A DNA stretch of 64,000 nt, taken from positions 1 through 64,000 of the forward strand of contig NZ_JACSYA010000021.1 of the NCBI RefSeq assembly GCF_029870285.1, written 5' to 3'. A program made the translations under genes and the position numbers. Below the pieces are notes generated by a model. The model made no database searches and was not told the DNA's origin. It worked only from the letters and a program-made list of their open reading frames with translations. Source of the stretch: Delftia sp. PS-11. GTDB lineage: Bacteria > Pseudomonadota > Gammaproteobacteria > Burkholderiales > Burkholderiaceae_C. Shown here in pieces: positions 44,685-53,500 of this stretch (position 1 is the first letter of the stretch; the number at the start of each line of letters is the position of its first letter).

Positions 44685-45013
44685 AAATAGACACGGATAT
44701 ACGCCATGTGACCAAGCCCGGAGCCAATCTTTTTCTGGAGCTGGGGTTTCCGGAAGATGAGGCCCGGCGGCTGCAGGCGGCATCGCAGCAGCAGATCAAC
44801 GACATCCGCCTGCTCAAGGAGCAATTGATGGCTGAGCTGGCAGGCTGGATTGCACAGCACCATCTGAAGCAGGCCGAAGCAGCAGAGATTCTGATGGTGT
44901 CACGTCCGCGCATCTCTGACGTGGTGAACAAGAAAACCACCAAGTTCACCATCGACGCGCTGGTCGAGATGTTGAGCCGTGTGGGCAAGCCAGTGCATTT
45001 TTCAGTGGGCTAG
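44681..45013 (+). CDS. antitoxin, XRE-family helix-turn-helix (HigA-like)
   Basis: A 110-aa DNA-binding protein. The helix-turn-helix is in the second half: AGWIAQHHLKQAEAAEILMV followed by SRPRISDVVNKKTTKFTIDALVEML. This matches the XRE/HTH_37 group that acts as antitoxin to Gp49-type toxins. Its start codon overlaps the toxin stop (ATGA), so translation is coupled. The likely operator is the palindrome at 44311-44330. Confidence 0.9.
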   Translation: MKIDTDIRHVTKPGANLFLELGFPEDEARRLQAASQQQINDIRLLKEQLMAELAGWIAQHHLKQAEAAEILMVSRPRISDVVNKKTTKFTIDALVEMLSRVGKPVHFSVG

Positions 45014-45144
45014 ACAACGCCAAACCAGAGGAGCCCCAACGCACATGACGACCCCTTGGTACGTGGTGCCCACAAGGGGAGTGGTTACTACAATCCATGG
45101 GCTCTTTTTCATCGCCGGGCTGTCCCCCGCATGAAAAGCCGTTG

Positions 45145-45197
45145 CCCCAGGAGACAGCAGACCTTGCGCAGCAAGGAGCGCCTGGGGACGCATTTTT
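45145..45197 (+). promoter_or_regulatory. nested hairpin with T-run before the TRAP operon
   Basis: The outer stem CCCCAGG (45145-45151)/CCTGGGG (45181-45187) encloses the inner stem CCTTGC (45162-45167)/GCAAGG (45171-45176). Five T follow at 45193-45197. It is either the terminator of the toxin-antitoxin transcript or an attenuator-like leader of dctP, whose ATG is at 45226. Confidence 0.5.
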
Positions 45198-45225
45198 CCG
45201 ACATACAACCAATGAGACTGCCGCT

Positions 45226-46212
45226 ATGCAATTGATCCGCCGCACCCTTCTTTCGACCTGCGTGGCCGCCATGGCCGTGGCTTCGGCCGGCACGGCCCTG
45301 GCCCAGTCCAAGGAGGTCAAGATCGGCTACGCACTGGCCGTGAATTCGCACTACGGCGCAGCTGCGCAGGCCTGGGCCGATGCGGTGGACAAGGGCACCA
45401 ACGGCGCCTACAAGTTCAAGCAGTTCCCTGCCTCCGCACTGGGCGGCGAGCGCGAGCTGATCGAGGGCCTGCAGCTGGGCACGGTGGAGGCGGCCATCGT
45501 CTCCACGGGCGCCATCAGCAACTTCGTGCCCGATGTGGGCGTGGTGGACATTCCTTTCCTGTTCCGCGACACGCAGCATGCACGCGCGGTGCTGGATGGC
45601 GCCTTCGGCCAGGAGCTGCTGGCTAAGTTCAGCAAGCGCGGCCTGGTCGCGCTGGCCTGGGGCGAGCAGGGCTTTCGCCATCTGACCAACAACAAGCACG
45701 CGGTCAACAGCGTGGCCGATCTCAAGGGCCTGAAGATCCGTGTGACCGAGAACCCCGTGCATATCACGGCCTTCCGCACGCTGGGCGCATCGCCCACGCC
45801 CATGTCCTGGCCCGAGGTGATCGGCGCGCTGCAGCAGGGCACGATCGATGGTCAGGAGAACCCGATCTCGGTTCTGGCCTCGGCCAAGCTGTGGCAGGTG
45901 CAAAAGCATCTGACGCTGACGGCCCATGTCTATGCGCCTATGGCGCTGCTGGTGTCGCCCTCGTTCTGGGGCACGCTGAATGACAGCCAGAAGGCGGCCT
46001 TCACCCAGGGCGCCAAGTCGGGCGCTGCGGCTTCGCGCGTCTTTGTCGATACGGTCGAGAAGAAGGGCGTGGAAGAGGCCAAGAGCCACGGCATGCAGGT
46101 GGTGGAGAAGGTGGACCAGGCTGCCTTCCGCGCTGCGCTGGAGCCCGCCTATAAGGAATACGCGAAGAAGTTCGGTCAGAAGACGCTGGACACCATCGCC
46201 AACGCCAGGTAA
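45226..46212 (+). CDS. dctP: TRAP transporter substrate-binding protein (DctP type)
   Basis: A 328-aa periplasmic binding protein. The signal peptide runs MQLIRRTLLSTCVAAMAVAS to about ALAQ. The mature part starts EVKIGYALAVNSHYGAAAQAW and has the family's ALGGERELIEGLQLGTVEAA and the carboxylate-binding Arg region LKIRVTENPVHITAFRTLGA, then PMSWPEVIGALQQGTIDGQE. This points to an organic acid ligand, not further specified. The frame is open upstream, but the signal peptide fixes the start at 45226. It is first in a complete P-Q-M operon. Confidence 0.93.
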   Translation: MQLIRRTLLSTCVAAMAVASAGTALAQSKEVKIGYALAVNSHYGAAAQAWADAVDKGTNGAYKFKQFPASALGGERELIEGLQLGTVEAAIVSTGAISNFVPDVGVVDIPFLFRDTQHARAVLDGAFGQELLAKFSKRGLVALAWGEQGFRHLTNNKHAVNSVADLKGLKIRVTENPVHITAFRTLGASPTPMSWPEVIGALQQGTIDGQENPISVLASAKLWQVQKHLTLTAHVYAPMALLVSPSFWGTLNDSQKAAFTQGAKSGAAASRVFVDTVEKKGVEEAKSHGMQVVEKVDQAAFRAALEPAYKEYAKKFGQKTLDTIANAR

Positions 46213-46225
46213 TTCCTGAATGAAA

Positions 46226-46250
46226 CGCTGCAGGCACCCTGCCTGCAGCG
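46226..46250 (+). promoter_or_regulatory. perfect 11-bp stem-loop between dctP and dctQ
   Basis: CGCTGCAGGCA (46226-46236) and TGCCTGCAGCG (46240-46250) pair exactly with a 3-nt loop, 13 nt after the dctP stop. No U-run follows. Hairpins here commonly stabilise the binding-protein mRNA relative to the membrane genes. Confidence 0.65.
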
Positions 46251-46393
46251 GCGCGGCGCGCGTCCCGCAGCGGGCGGCTCGCCGTGCGCTGGGGGCAATC
46301 CCCATGGCTGCGCCCATCTCCCGCACCGATGATCTGACCTTCCGATGGCCGCGCAGCCTTTGCCGCTGTCTTTCCTGCCATCGCCCTACTCCT

Positions 46394-46909
46394 ATGCTTG
46401 ACCGAATCGAACGCGCCCTTGTGGCCTGCAACCGCTGGCTGCTGATCGTGCTGCTGCTGGCCATGGCCTGCATCGTCTTTGCCAATGTGGTGCTGCGCTA
46501 CACCACGGGCGACTCCATCGTCTGGGCCGAGGAAGTGGCCCGCCACATGATGATCTGGGTCACCTTCCTGGGCGCAGGCCTGGTGCTGCGCTTCGGCGGC
46601 CATGTGGCCATCGACAACCTGCACCGCTCGGTCGGCACGCGCCCTGCGCAGTGGCTGCGCCGCATCGTGGTGCTGGGCGTGGGCGTGTTCTGCGCGGTGA
46701 TGGCAGTGGCCTCGTCGCAGTATGTCTGGGCCACGCGCTTTCAGACCACGGCCGCCACGGACATTCCGATTTCCTTCATTTACGCGGCCATGCCTGTGGG
46801 CTTCGTGCTGATGCTGGCGCACCTGCTGTTCATTGCGCGCGGCTACATCGCGGATGGCTCTTTTGCCGAGTCCGACGAAATGGATGCCGACGCCGCAGCG
46901 TCGATCTGA
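46394..46909 (+). CDS. dctQ: TRAP transporter small permease (DctQ)
   Basis: A 171-aa inner-membrane protein with four predicted helices. DctQ features include the first helix WLLIVLLLAMACIVFANVVLRY followed by the conserved VWAEEVARHMMIWVTFLGAGL, and a third region RIVVLGVGVFCAVMAVASSQY. The start at 46394 is taken at MLDRIERALVACNRW; the frame is open upstream through a low-complexity stretch. It is 22 nt upstream of the large permease. Confidence 0.92.
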   Translation: MLDRIERALVACNRWLLIVLLLAMACIVFANVVLRYTTGDSIVWAEEVARHMMIWVTFLGAGLVLRFGGHVAIDNLHRSVGTRPAQWLRRIVVLGVGVFCAVMAVASSQYVWATRFQTTAATDIPISFIYAAMPVGFVLMLAHLLFIARGYIADGSFAESDEMDADAAASI

Positions 46910-46931
46910 GCCACCAGACGGACAACACACC

Positions 46932-48218
46932 ATGGGTATCACGCTTTTCATCGCCATCGTCGTCCTGCTTGCGCTGGGCTTTCCGGTGGCCTTTGCGCTG
47001 GCGATCTCGGCCGCGCTGGCAGTCTTCGTGGGCGGACGCTATCCGCAGCTCGTCGTCTTCAAGGAGATGTTCACGGGCATCGACAGCTTTCCGCTGATGG
47101 CCGTGCCTTTTTTCATTCTGGCGGCCGAGCTGATGTCAGGCGGCGCGCTCACGCATGTGCTGCTGCGCTTCGCGGCCCAGTTCGTGGGCCATCTGCGCGG
47201 CGGCCTGGGCTATGCGAATGTGCTGTCGCTGACGCTGTTCTCGGGGATTTCGGGCTCGGCGCTGGCCGATGCGGCCGGCCCAGGCTCGATGATGGTCAAG
47301 ATGATGGACAAGGCCGGCTATGCCCGCTCCTACGCAGCGGCGCTGACGGCGAGCACGGCCATTGTCGGGCCCATCATTCCGCCATCGGTGAGCATGATCA
47401 TCTATGCGCTGCAGGACGAGCGCGTGTCGGTCGGCGGGCTGTTCATGGCCGGCTTCATCCCCGGCATCCTGATTGCGCTGGCCATGGCTGCCGTCAACTG
47501 GTGGGTGTGCAAGCAGCGTGACTACCGCTCGACCGAGCCGCGCCCCGATGGCCGCACCATGTGGATCAACAGCTTCAAGGCAATTCCTGCGCTGATGCTG
47601 ATCGTGCTGATTGTGGTGGGCATCCGCTTCGGCATCTTCACGCCCACCGAGGCATCGGTGGTGGCCGTGTTCTACGCGCTGGTCTGCGGCAAATGGGTGT
47701 ACCGCACGCTGCAATGGTCGGCACTGCCGGGCATTGCGGCGCGCTCGGCCATGCTGACGGCTTCGGTGCTGCTGGTGATGGCCACTTCGGCGGCCTTCGC
47801 CTGGGTGCTGACCGTGGAGGGCATTCCGCAGTACCTGTCCCAGCTGATCGTGAGCTGGCAGCTGTCGCCCACCATGTTCCTGATCGCGGTGAACATCCTG
47901 CTGCTGGTTTTTGGCATTTTCATGGAGCCGCTGCCCGGCGTGATGATTCTGGTGCCCATCCTGGCCCCCATCGCCTTCAGTCTGGGCATCGATCCCACGC
48001 ACTTCGCCATGGTGGTGATCGTGAACCTGACGCTGGGCATGATCACGCCGCCCGTAGGCGGGCTGCTGTTCGTGACCTCGGTGGCCACGCGCGTGTCCAT
48101 CACCGACCTCACACGCGAGATGCCGCTGTTCCTGCTGGCCCACTTCGCGGTGCTGTGCCTGCTGACCTTCATCCCCGAACTGTCCACCTGGCTGCCGCAT
48201 ACGCTGGGCTTTCAATGA
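46932..48218 (+). CDS. dctM: TRAP transporter large permease (DctM)
   Basis: A 428-aa inner-membrane protein with about 12 helices. DctM signatures are LALGFPVAFALAISAALAVF at the N-terminus, FPLMAVPFFILAAELM, LFSGISGSALADAAGPGSM, ASTAIVGPIIPPSVSMIIYA and the C-terminal GMITPPVGGLLFVTS. It forms the transport core with DctQ, driven by a sodium gradient in characterised members. A strong terminator follows the gene. Confidence 0.96.
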   Translation: MGITLFIAIVVLLALGFPVAFALAISAALAVFVGGRYPQLVVFKEMFTGIDSFPLMAVPFFILAAELMSGGALTHVLLRFAAQFVGHLRGGLGYANVLSLTLFSGISGSALADAAGPGSMMVKMMDKAGYARSYAAALTASTAIVGPIIPPSVSMIIYALQDERVSVGGLFMAGFIPGILIALAMAAVNWWVCKQRDYRSTEPRPDGRTMWINSFKAIPALMLIVLIVVGIRFGIFTPTEASVVAVFYALVCGKWVYRTLQWSALPGIAARSAMLTASVLLVMATSAAFAWVLTVEGIPQYLSQLIVSWQLSPTMFLIAVNILLLVFGIFMEPLPGVMILVPILAPIAFSLGIDPTHFAMVVIVNLTLGMITPPVGGLLFVTSVATRVSITDLTREMPLFLLAHFAVLCLLTFIPELSTWLPHTLGFQ

Positions 48219-48223
48219 TGGCA

Positions 48224-48248
48224 AGGGCCTCGGGACGAGGCCCTTTTT
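48224..48248 (+). terminator. rho-independent terminator after the TRAP operon
   Basis: AGGGCCTCG (48224-48232) pairs exactly with CGAGGCCCT (48236-48244) over a 3-nt loop, with a T-run to 48248. Confidence 0.9.
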
Positions 48249-48282
48249 CTTTCGGGCACCGGCCAACGGGCACTGTGCCTGA

Positions 48283-49251
48283 CTATGGCGGCAGCAACCG
48301 CTCGGCATGCCGCAGATCCACATGGGCCTGCAGGAAGTCGAGCACGGCGCGGGTGCGCGGCGGCAGGCGGTCGGGGCGGCCCAGGTAGACGGCGTGGATG
48401 GGTTCCAGGTCGCCGGTGTTGTAGTCTTCCAGCACGGGCACCAGGCGGGCGGCCTGGATGTCTTCCCAGGCATGGTAGAGGGACAGGCGTGCCAGGCCGG
48501 TGCCGGCCAGCGCCAGCTCGCGCATGGCATCGCCGTCGTTGACGCGCACCACGTTGCCGATATCGACCGCCACGCGGCGGCCATCGACCAGGAAGGGCCA
48601 GTGCGGTATGGCGCGCGGGTAGTTCCAGCCCAGGCGGACATGGCCTGACAGCGCATCCGGGTGCAGGGGCCGGCCCATGCGCTGCAGGTAGGCGGGCGAT
48701 GCCAGCACGACCTGCCGCGTATGGCCCAGCAGGCGTGCCACCATGTCCGAGGGCGGCAGCTGCCCCCAGCGGATGGCAATGTCGATGCCTGCTTCCACCA
48801 GGTCCACGATCTGGTCGGTCAGGTCGATTTCCAGGCGCAGGCCCGGGTGCAGGGCCAGCAGTTTCGGCACCAGGGGCAGCAACAGCACCTTGCCTGTGGA
48901 TGAGCTGGTGCTGATGCGCACCAGCCCTCTGGGAGCGCTGCGCACGGCCACGCAGGCTTCGAGTTCGTCGAGATCGGCCAGCACGCGTTTGCCGCGCTCG
49001 TAGAGCTGCATGCCTTCGGGCGTGAGCTGCAGGCGGCGCGTGCTGCGCTGCAAGAGTTGCACGCCCAGGCGGGCTTCCAGCCGGGACATGGTTTTGCTCA
49101 CGGCCGAGGGCGAGAGGCCCAGGCTCCGTGCGGCAGCCGACAGGCTGCCGCGCTCGGCGACCTGCACCAGCATTTCGAGTTCGGCAAAGCGGTTGGCGTC
49201 TGCGCCGCCCGCGCCGGATGCGGACGCGGAGACAGCAGGGGAAGGGGGCAT
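48283..49251 (-). CDS. LysR family transcriptional regulator
   Basis: A 322-aa regulator. After a short Ala/Ser-rich start, the winged helix-turn-helix (about 20-80) reads FAELEMLVQVAERGSLSAAA followed by RSLGLSPSAVSKTMSRLEARLGV. The C-terminal effector domain (about 105-310) is of the CrgA-like group, with RISTSSSTGKVLLLPLV and the DIAIRWG motif. The start at 49251 has AGGAG 6 nt upstream. It is divergent to an MFS exporter gene 130 bp away, the usual setup of a LysR controlling its neighbour. Confidence 0.93.
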   Translation of the reverse strand: MPPSPAVSASASGAGGADANRFAELEMLVQVAERGSLSAAARSLGLSPSAVSKTMSRLEARLGVQLLQRSTRRLQLTPEGMQLYERGKRVLADLDELEACVAVRSAPRGLVRISTSSSTGKVLLLPLVPKLLALHPGLRLEIDLTDQIVDLVEAGIDIAIRWGQLPPSDMVARLLGHTRQVVLASPAYLQRMGRPLHPDALSGHVRLGWNYPRAIPHWPFLVDGRRVAVDIGNVVRVNDGDAMRELALAGTGLARLSLYHAWEDIQAARLVPVLEDYNTGDLEPIHAVYLGRPDRLPPRTRAVLDFLQAHVDLRHAERLLPP

Positions 49252-49275
49252 GGCGGCTCCTGGATTGCCTTGATT

Positions 49276-49292
49276 TGTTCCACAGAGGAACA
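49276..49292. promoter_or_regulatory. inverted repeat in the LysR/MFS intergenic region
   Basis: TGTTCC (49276-49281) and GGAACA (49287-49292) are exact inverted halves with a 5-bp centre. It contains the T-N11-A pattern of LysR boxes (T49278, A49290). Confidence 0.5.
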
Positions 49293-49381
49293 GATTCATT
49301 TCCATTATTCCATCTACACAAAGATGGGCGGCGGTGCGACATTCACCGGCATTCAGACAACGGACCATAAGGAAGCTGTCC

Positions 49382-50560
49382 ATGCCTCTTTCCCTTCTTG
49401 CCCTGGCGGCCGGTGCCTTTGGCATCGGCACCACGGAATTCATCATCATGGGTCTGCTGACACAGGTCAGCCAGGATCTGCACATCAGCATTCCGACGGC
49501 GGGTACGCTGATTTCGGGCTATGCCATTGGCGTGGCCGTGGGCGCGCCCGTGCTGACGCTGCTGACGCGCCAGTGGCCGCGCAAGCGCCTGCTGCTGGCG
49601 CTGATGCTGATCTTCCTCGCTGGCAATCTGGCGGCGGCTTTTGCGCCCAGCTACGAATGGCTGCTGTCGGCGCGCGTGCTGACTTCGCTGACGCATGGCA
49701 CGTTCTTCGGCGTGGGCGCCGTGGTGGCAACGGGGCTGGTGCCGGCCGACAGGAAGGCTTCGGCGATTGCGCTGATGTTTTCGGGCCTGACGCTGGCCAC
49801 TTTGCTGGGCGTGCCTGCGGGCGCCTGGATCGGGCAGATGTTCGGCTGGCGCAGCGCCTTTCTGGCCGTGGCGGGTGTCGGCGTGCTGGCCCTGGCCATT
49901 CTGGCGGCCTTCGTGCCGCGCGATCAGGGCCGCCCCGCAGCCATGCCGCTGGGCCGGGAGCTGGCGGTGCTGGCCAACGGCCAGGTGTGGCTGGGTCTGG
50001 GGATCACGGCCTTTGGCTTTGCGGGGGTGTTCGCGCTGTACACCTATGTGGAGCCGCTGCTGACCCAGGTCACCCACATGGGCGACCATCTGGTCGCGCT
50101 GACCCTGCTGCTGTTCGGCGCAGGGCTGGCGGCAGGCAATCTGCTGGGCGGAAAGCTGGCAGACCGGGGGGTGATGCGCGCACTGGCGCTGAGCATTGCG
50201 GCGCTGATGGCGGTGCTGGCCGCTGGCCGCTGGGCCTTCGGCCACCAGGGGGTGGCTATGGCCTATGTGGTCGTGCTGGGCATCGTGGCTTTTGCCACGG
50301 TGGCGCCCATGCAGATGCGGGTGCTGGAGCAGGCCGGCCCTGATGGCGCCAATCTGGTGTCAAGCCTCAATATTGCGGCCTTCAACCTGGGCAATGCCAT
50401 GGGCGCCTGGGTGGGCGGAATGGCACTGGCAGGCGGTATGGGCCTGGTCCATCTGGGCTGGACCGCTGCCGCGCTGACGGCGGTGGGGCTGGTGCTGGTT
50501 TTCTGGAGCAGCCGGCTGCCCAGCGCCCGCGCCCAGGCCGCAGGGCTGTCCTGCGCCTGA
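49382..50560 (+). CDS. MFS transporter, drug/sugar-efflux type (AraJ/YdhP-like)
   Basis: A 392-aa major facilitator with 12 predicted helices. The N-terminus AAGAFGIGTTEFIIMGLL is typical of the AraJ/YdhP group of the DHA1-like family. The loop 2-3 region reads TRQWPRKRLLLALM, and motif C-like sequence is GVPAGAWIGQMFGWRSAF. The start at 49382 gives a proper first helix. Substrate unknown; these relatives export arabinose-type sugars, purine ribonucleosides or drugs. It is divergent to a LysR gene that probably controls it. Confidence 0.88.
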   Translation: MPLSLLALAAGAFGIGTTEFIIMGLLTQVSQDLHISIPTAGTLISGYAIGVAVGAPVLTLLTRQWPRKRLLLALMLIFLAGNLAAAFAPSYEWLLSARVLTSLTHGTFFGVGAVVATGLVPADRKASAIALMFSGLTLATLLGVPAGAWIGQMFGWRSAFLAVAGVGVLALAILAAFVPRDQGRPAAMPLGRELAVLANGQVWLGLGITAFGFAGVFALYTYVEPLLTQVTHMGDHLVALTLLLFGAGLAAGNLLGGKLADRGVMRALALSIAALMAVLAAGRWAFGHQGVAMAYVVVLGIVAFATVAPMQMRVLEQAGPDGANLVSSLNIAAFNLGNAMGAWVGGMALAGGMGLVHLGWTAAALTAVGLVLVFWSSRLPSARAQAAGLSCA

Positions 50561-50576
50561 GAACCTGCTGACGATC

Positions 50577-53500
50577 TCAGCGGGACAGCACGGGGGCCAG
50601 GGCACGCCCGGTGTGCGTGCCCGCAGCCACCAGATCCTCGGGCGTGCCGGCGGCGACGATGCGTCCCCCCTCCTTGCCGCCTTCGGGGCCCAGGTCGATG
50701 ATCCAGTCGGCCTCGGCGATCACGTCCAGGTCGTGCTCGATGACGGCCACGCTGTGGCCCGCATCGACCAGGCGGTGCAGCACACGGATGAGCTTGTCCA
50801 CATCGGCCATGTGCAGGCCCACCGTAGGCTCGTCCAGCACGTAGAGCGTGTGCGGCGCCTTGTTGCCGCGCCGGCCCACGTCGTCGCGGACCTTGGTCAG
50901 TTCGGTGACGAGCTTGATGCGCTGGGCTTCGCCGCCCGACAGCGTGGGCGATGGCTGGCCCAGGGTGAGGTAGCCCAGGCCCACGTCCTGCAGCAGCTGC
51001 AGGGGGTGGGCGATGCTGGGCATGCTGGCGAAGAAGGCCACGGCTTCATCGACTTCCATGCGCAGCACGTCGCCGATGCTTTTGCCGCGCCAGGTGACGG
51101 CCAGGGTTTCGGGGTTGAAGCGCGCGCCGTGGCAGACTTCGCAGGGTACTTTCACATCGGGCAGGAAGCTCATTTCGATGGTGCGCATGCCCTGGCCTTC
51201 ACAGGCCGGGCAGCGGCCCTCGCCGGTGTTGAACGAGAAGCGCCCGGCCGCGTAGCCGCGCGCCTTGGCCTCCAGCGTTTCGGCGTAGAGCTTGCGGATG
51301 GTGTCCCAGAAGCCGATGTAGGTGGCCGGGCAGCTGCGCGGCGTCTTGCCGATGGGGGTCTGGTCCACTTCCAGCACGCGGTCTATGCCTTCGAAGCCCT
51401 GCAGACCGGTGCAGCCGGACAGGGGTGGCGCCTTGCCCGCATCCATGGCATCGCGCCCGGCCTTGGTGGCGCGCTGGCCGACCCAGGCGGCCACGTTGGC
51501 CAGCATGACATCGCGCGCCAGCGTGGACTTGCCCGAGCCGCTGACGCCCGTGACGGCCACCAGGCGCTTGAGCGGCACACGCACATCGACGCTGCGCAGG
51601 TTGTGCAGGTGGGCGCCACGCACGGTGAGCCAGCCCAGAGCATCGGATGCGGGTGCGGATGGGGCTTCATCGGCCACGGCCGCTTTCTTGCGGGACTTGG
51701 AGGCTTTGGCCGGCGCAGGCGCGGCATCTGGCACCGCCTCGGGAGACGGCTGTTGGGGTGGCGCGCCTTCGCCCACCCAGCGGCGGGGCTGGAAGGGGTG
51801 GCGCATGGCGTGCAGCAGGTAGCGGCCCGTGACCGAGTCACCGGCGGCCATGATGTCGTCGGCGCTGCCCTGGGCCACCAGCCGGCCGCCACGGATGCCT
51901 GCGCTGGGGCCGATGTCGATGATGTGGTCGGCTCGGCGGATGGTGTCTTCGTCGTGTTCGACCACGACCAGGGTGTTGCCCTTGTCGCCGAGCTTGTGCA
52001 GGGCGTTGAGCAGGATCTGGTTGTCGCGCGCATGCAGGCCGATGGTGGGCTCGTCCAGCACGTAGCACACGCCCTGCAGGTTGCTGCCCAGCTGGGCAGC
52101 CAGGCGGATGCGCTGGGCTTCGCCGCCCGACAGGGTGGGGGCGCCCCGGTCCAGGGTCAGATAGCCCAGGCCGACTTCTTCCAGGAATTCGAGGCGGCCC
52201 TGGATTTCGGGAATGAGGTCGCGGGCGATGTCCGCCTCTCGGCCGGACAGGGCCAGGGCCTGCACCCAGTGGCGCACGTCGGTGACGGACAGGCGCGCGA
52301 TGTCGGCAATGCCCACGCCATGGAAGCGCACGGCCCGTGCCGTGGCGTTCAGGCGGGTGCCCTCGCAGCTGGGGCAGGCCACTTCGGCCAGGTCTTCGAC
52401 TTCCTGGCCTTCGAATTTGACTTCGCGGCCCCGGTTGTCTTCGACCAGCAGGGTGTCGTCGTAGACCTTGCGCTGCTCTTTGGTGAGCTTGACGCCCGTG
52501 CCCACGCAATCAGGGCACCAGCCGTGCTTGCTGTTGTAGGAGAAAAGGCGCGGGTCCAGTTCAGCATAGCTGGTGGCGCAGACCGGGCAGGCGCGCTGGG
52601 TGGAGAACACCTGCAGCTGGCCGATGCCGGCCGTGCTGCGCCCGCCCGCCATGGCGCCGGCCAGGTCATCCAGGCCCGAGAGCACATGCAGCACGCCCTT
52701 GCCCTGCTCCAGCGCCTGCGCCAGATGGGCGCGCAGCTCGTGCTCGCTGGATGCCGTGACGGTGAGGCTGGCCACGGGCAGCTCGATGGTGTGTTCCTTG
52801 AAGCGGTCGATGCGCGGAAAGCCTGTGGTCGGCAGGAATTCGCCGTCCACGCGCAGGTGCGTGTAGCCGCGCGGGCGGGCCCAGTCGGCCAGTTCGGTGT
52901 AGACGCCCTTGCGGTTGACCACCAGCGGCGCGAGCAGGCCGATGGTCTGGCCCCTGAACTGCGTGAGCAGCTGGGCCGCAATGCTTTCGGGGGTCTGCGG
53001 CTGTACGGCGGCGCCGTCGTGGATGCAGTGCTGCGTGCCCAGCTTGACGTAGAGCAGGCGCAGGAAATGCCAGACTTCGGTGGTGGTGCCTACGGTGGAC
53101 TTGCGCCCGCCGCGCGACAGGCGCTGCTCGATGGCCACGGTGGGCGGGATGCCATAGACCGCATCGACTTCGGGACGGCCTGCGGGCTGGACGATGGAGC
53201 GTGCGTAGGCGTTGAGCGATTCGAGGTAGCGGCGCTGGCCTTCGTTGAACAGGATGTCAAAAGCCAGGGTGGACTTGCCCGATCCGGAAACGCCGGTGAC
53301 CACGTTGAATTTGCCGCGTGGGATGTGCACCGACAGCTGCTTGAGGTTGTGCTCCTTGGCGTTGACGATTTCGATGGCGCTGCCGCACGCCTGCGCCGAT
53401 GCGGCGCGGGCCTTGCGTTCGGGGCGGTAGAGCATGGGCGCGACTTCGCGCACGGCCTCGCCGCCCACGCCCATGGCCAGGTCGTATTCGCGCAGGGCCT

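Noticed and set aside
46220..46393. Upstream extension of the dctQ frame from 46220
   Set aside because: The extension is Arg/Cys/Pro-rich, spans the hairpin after dctP and lacks DctQ homology; the family start is at 46394.
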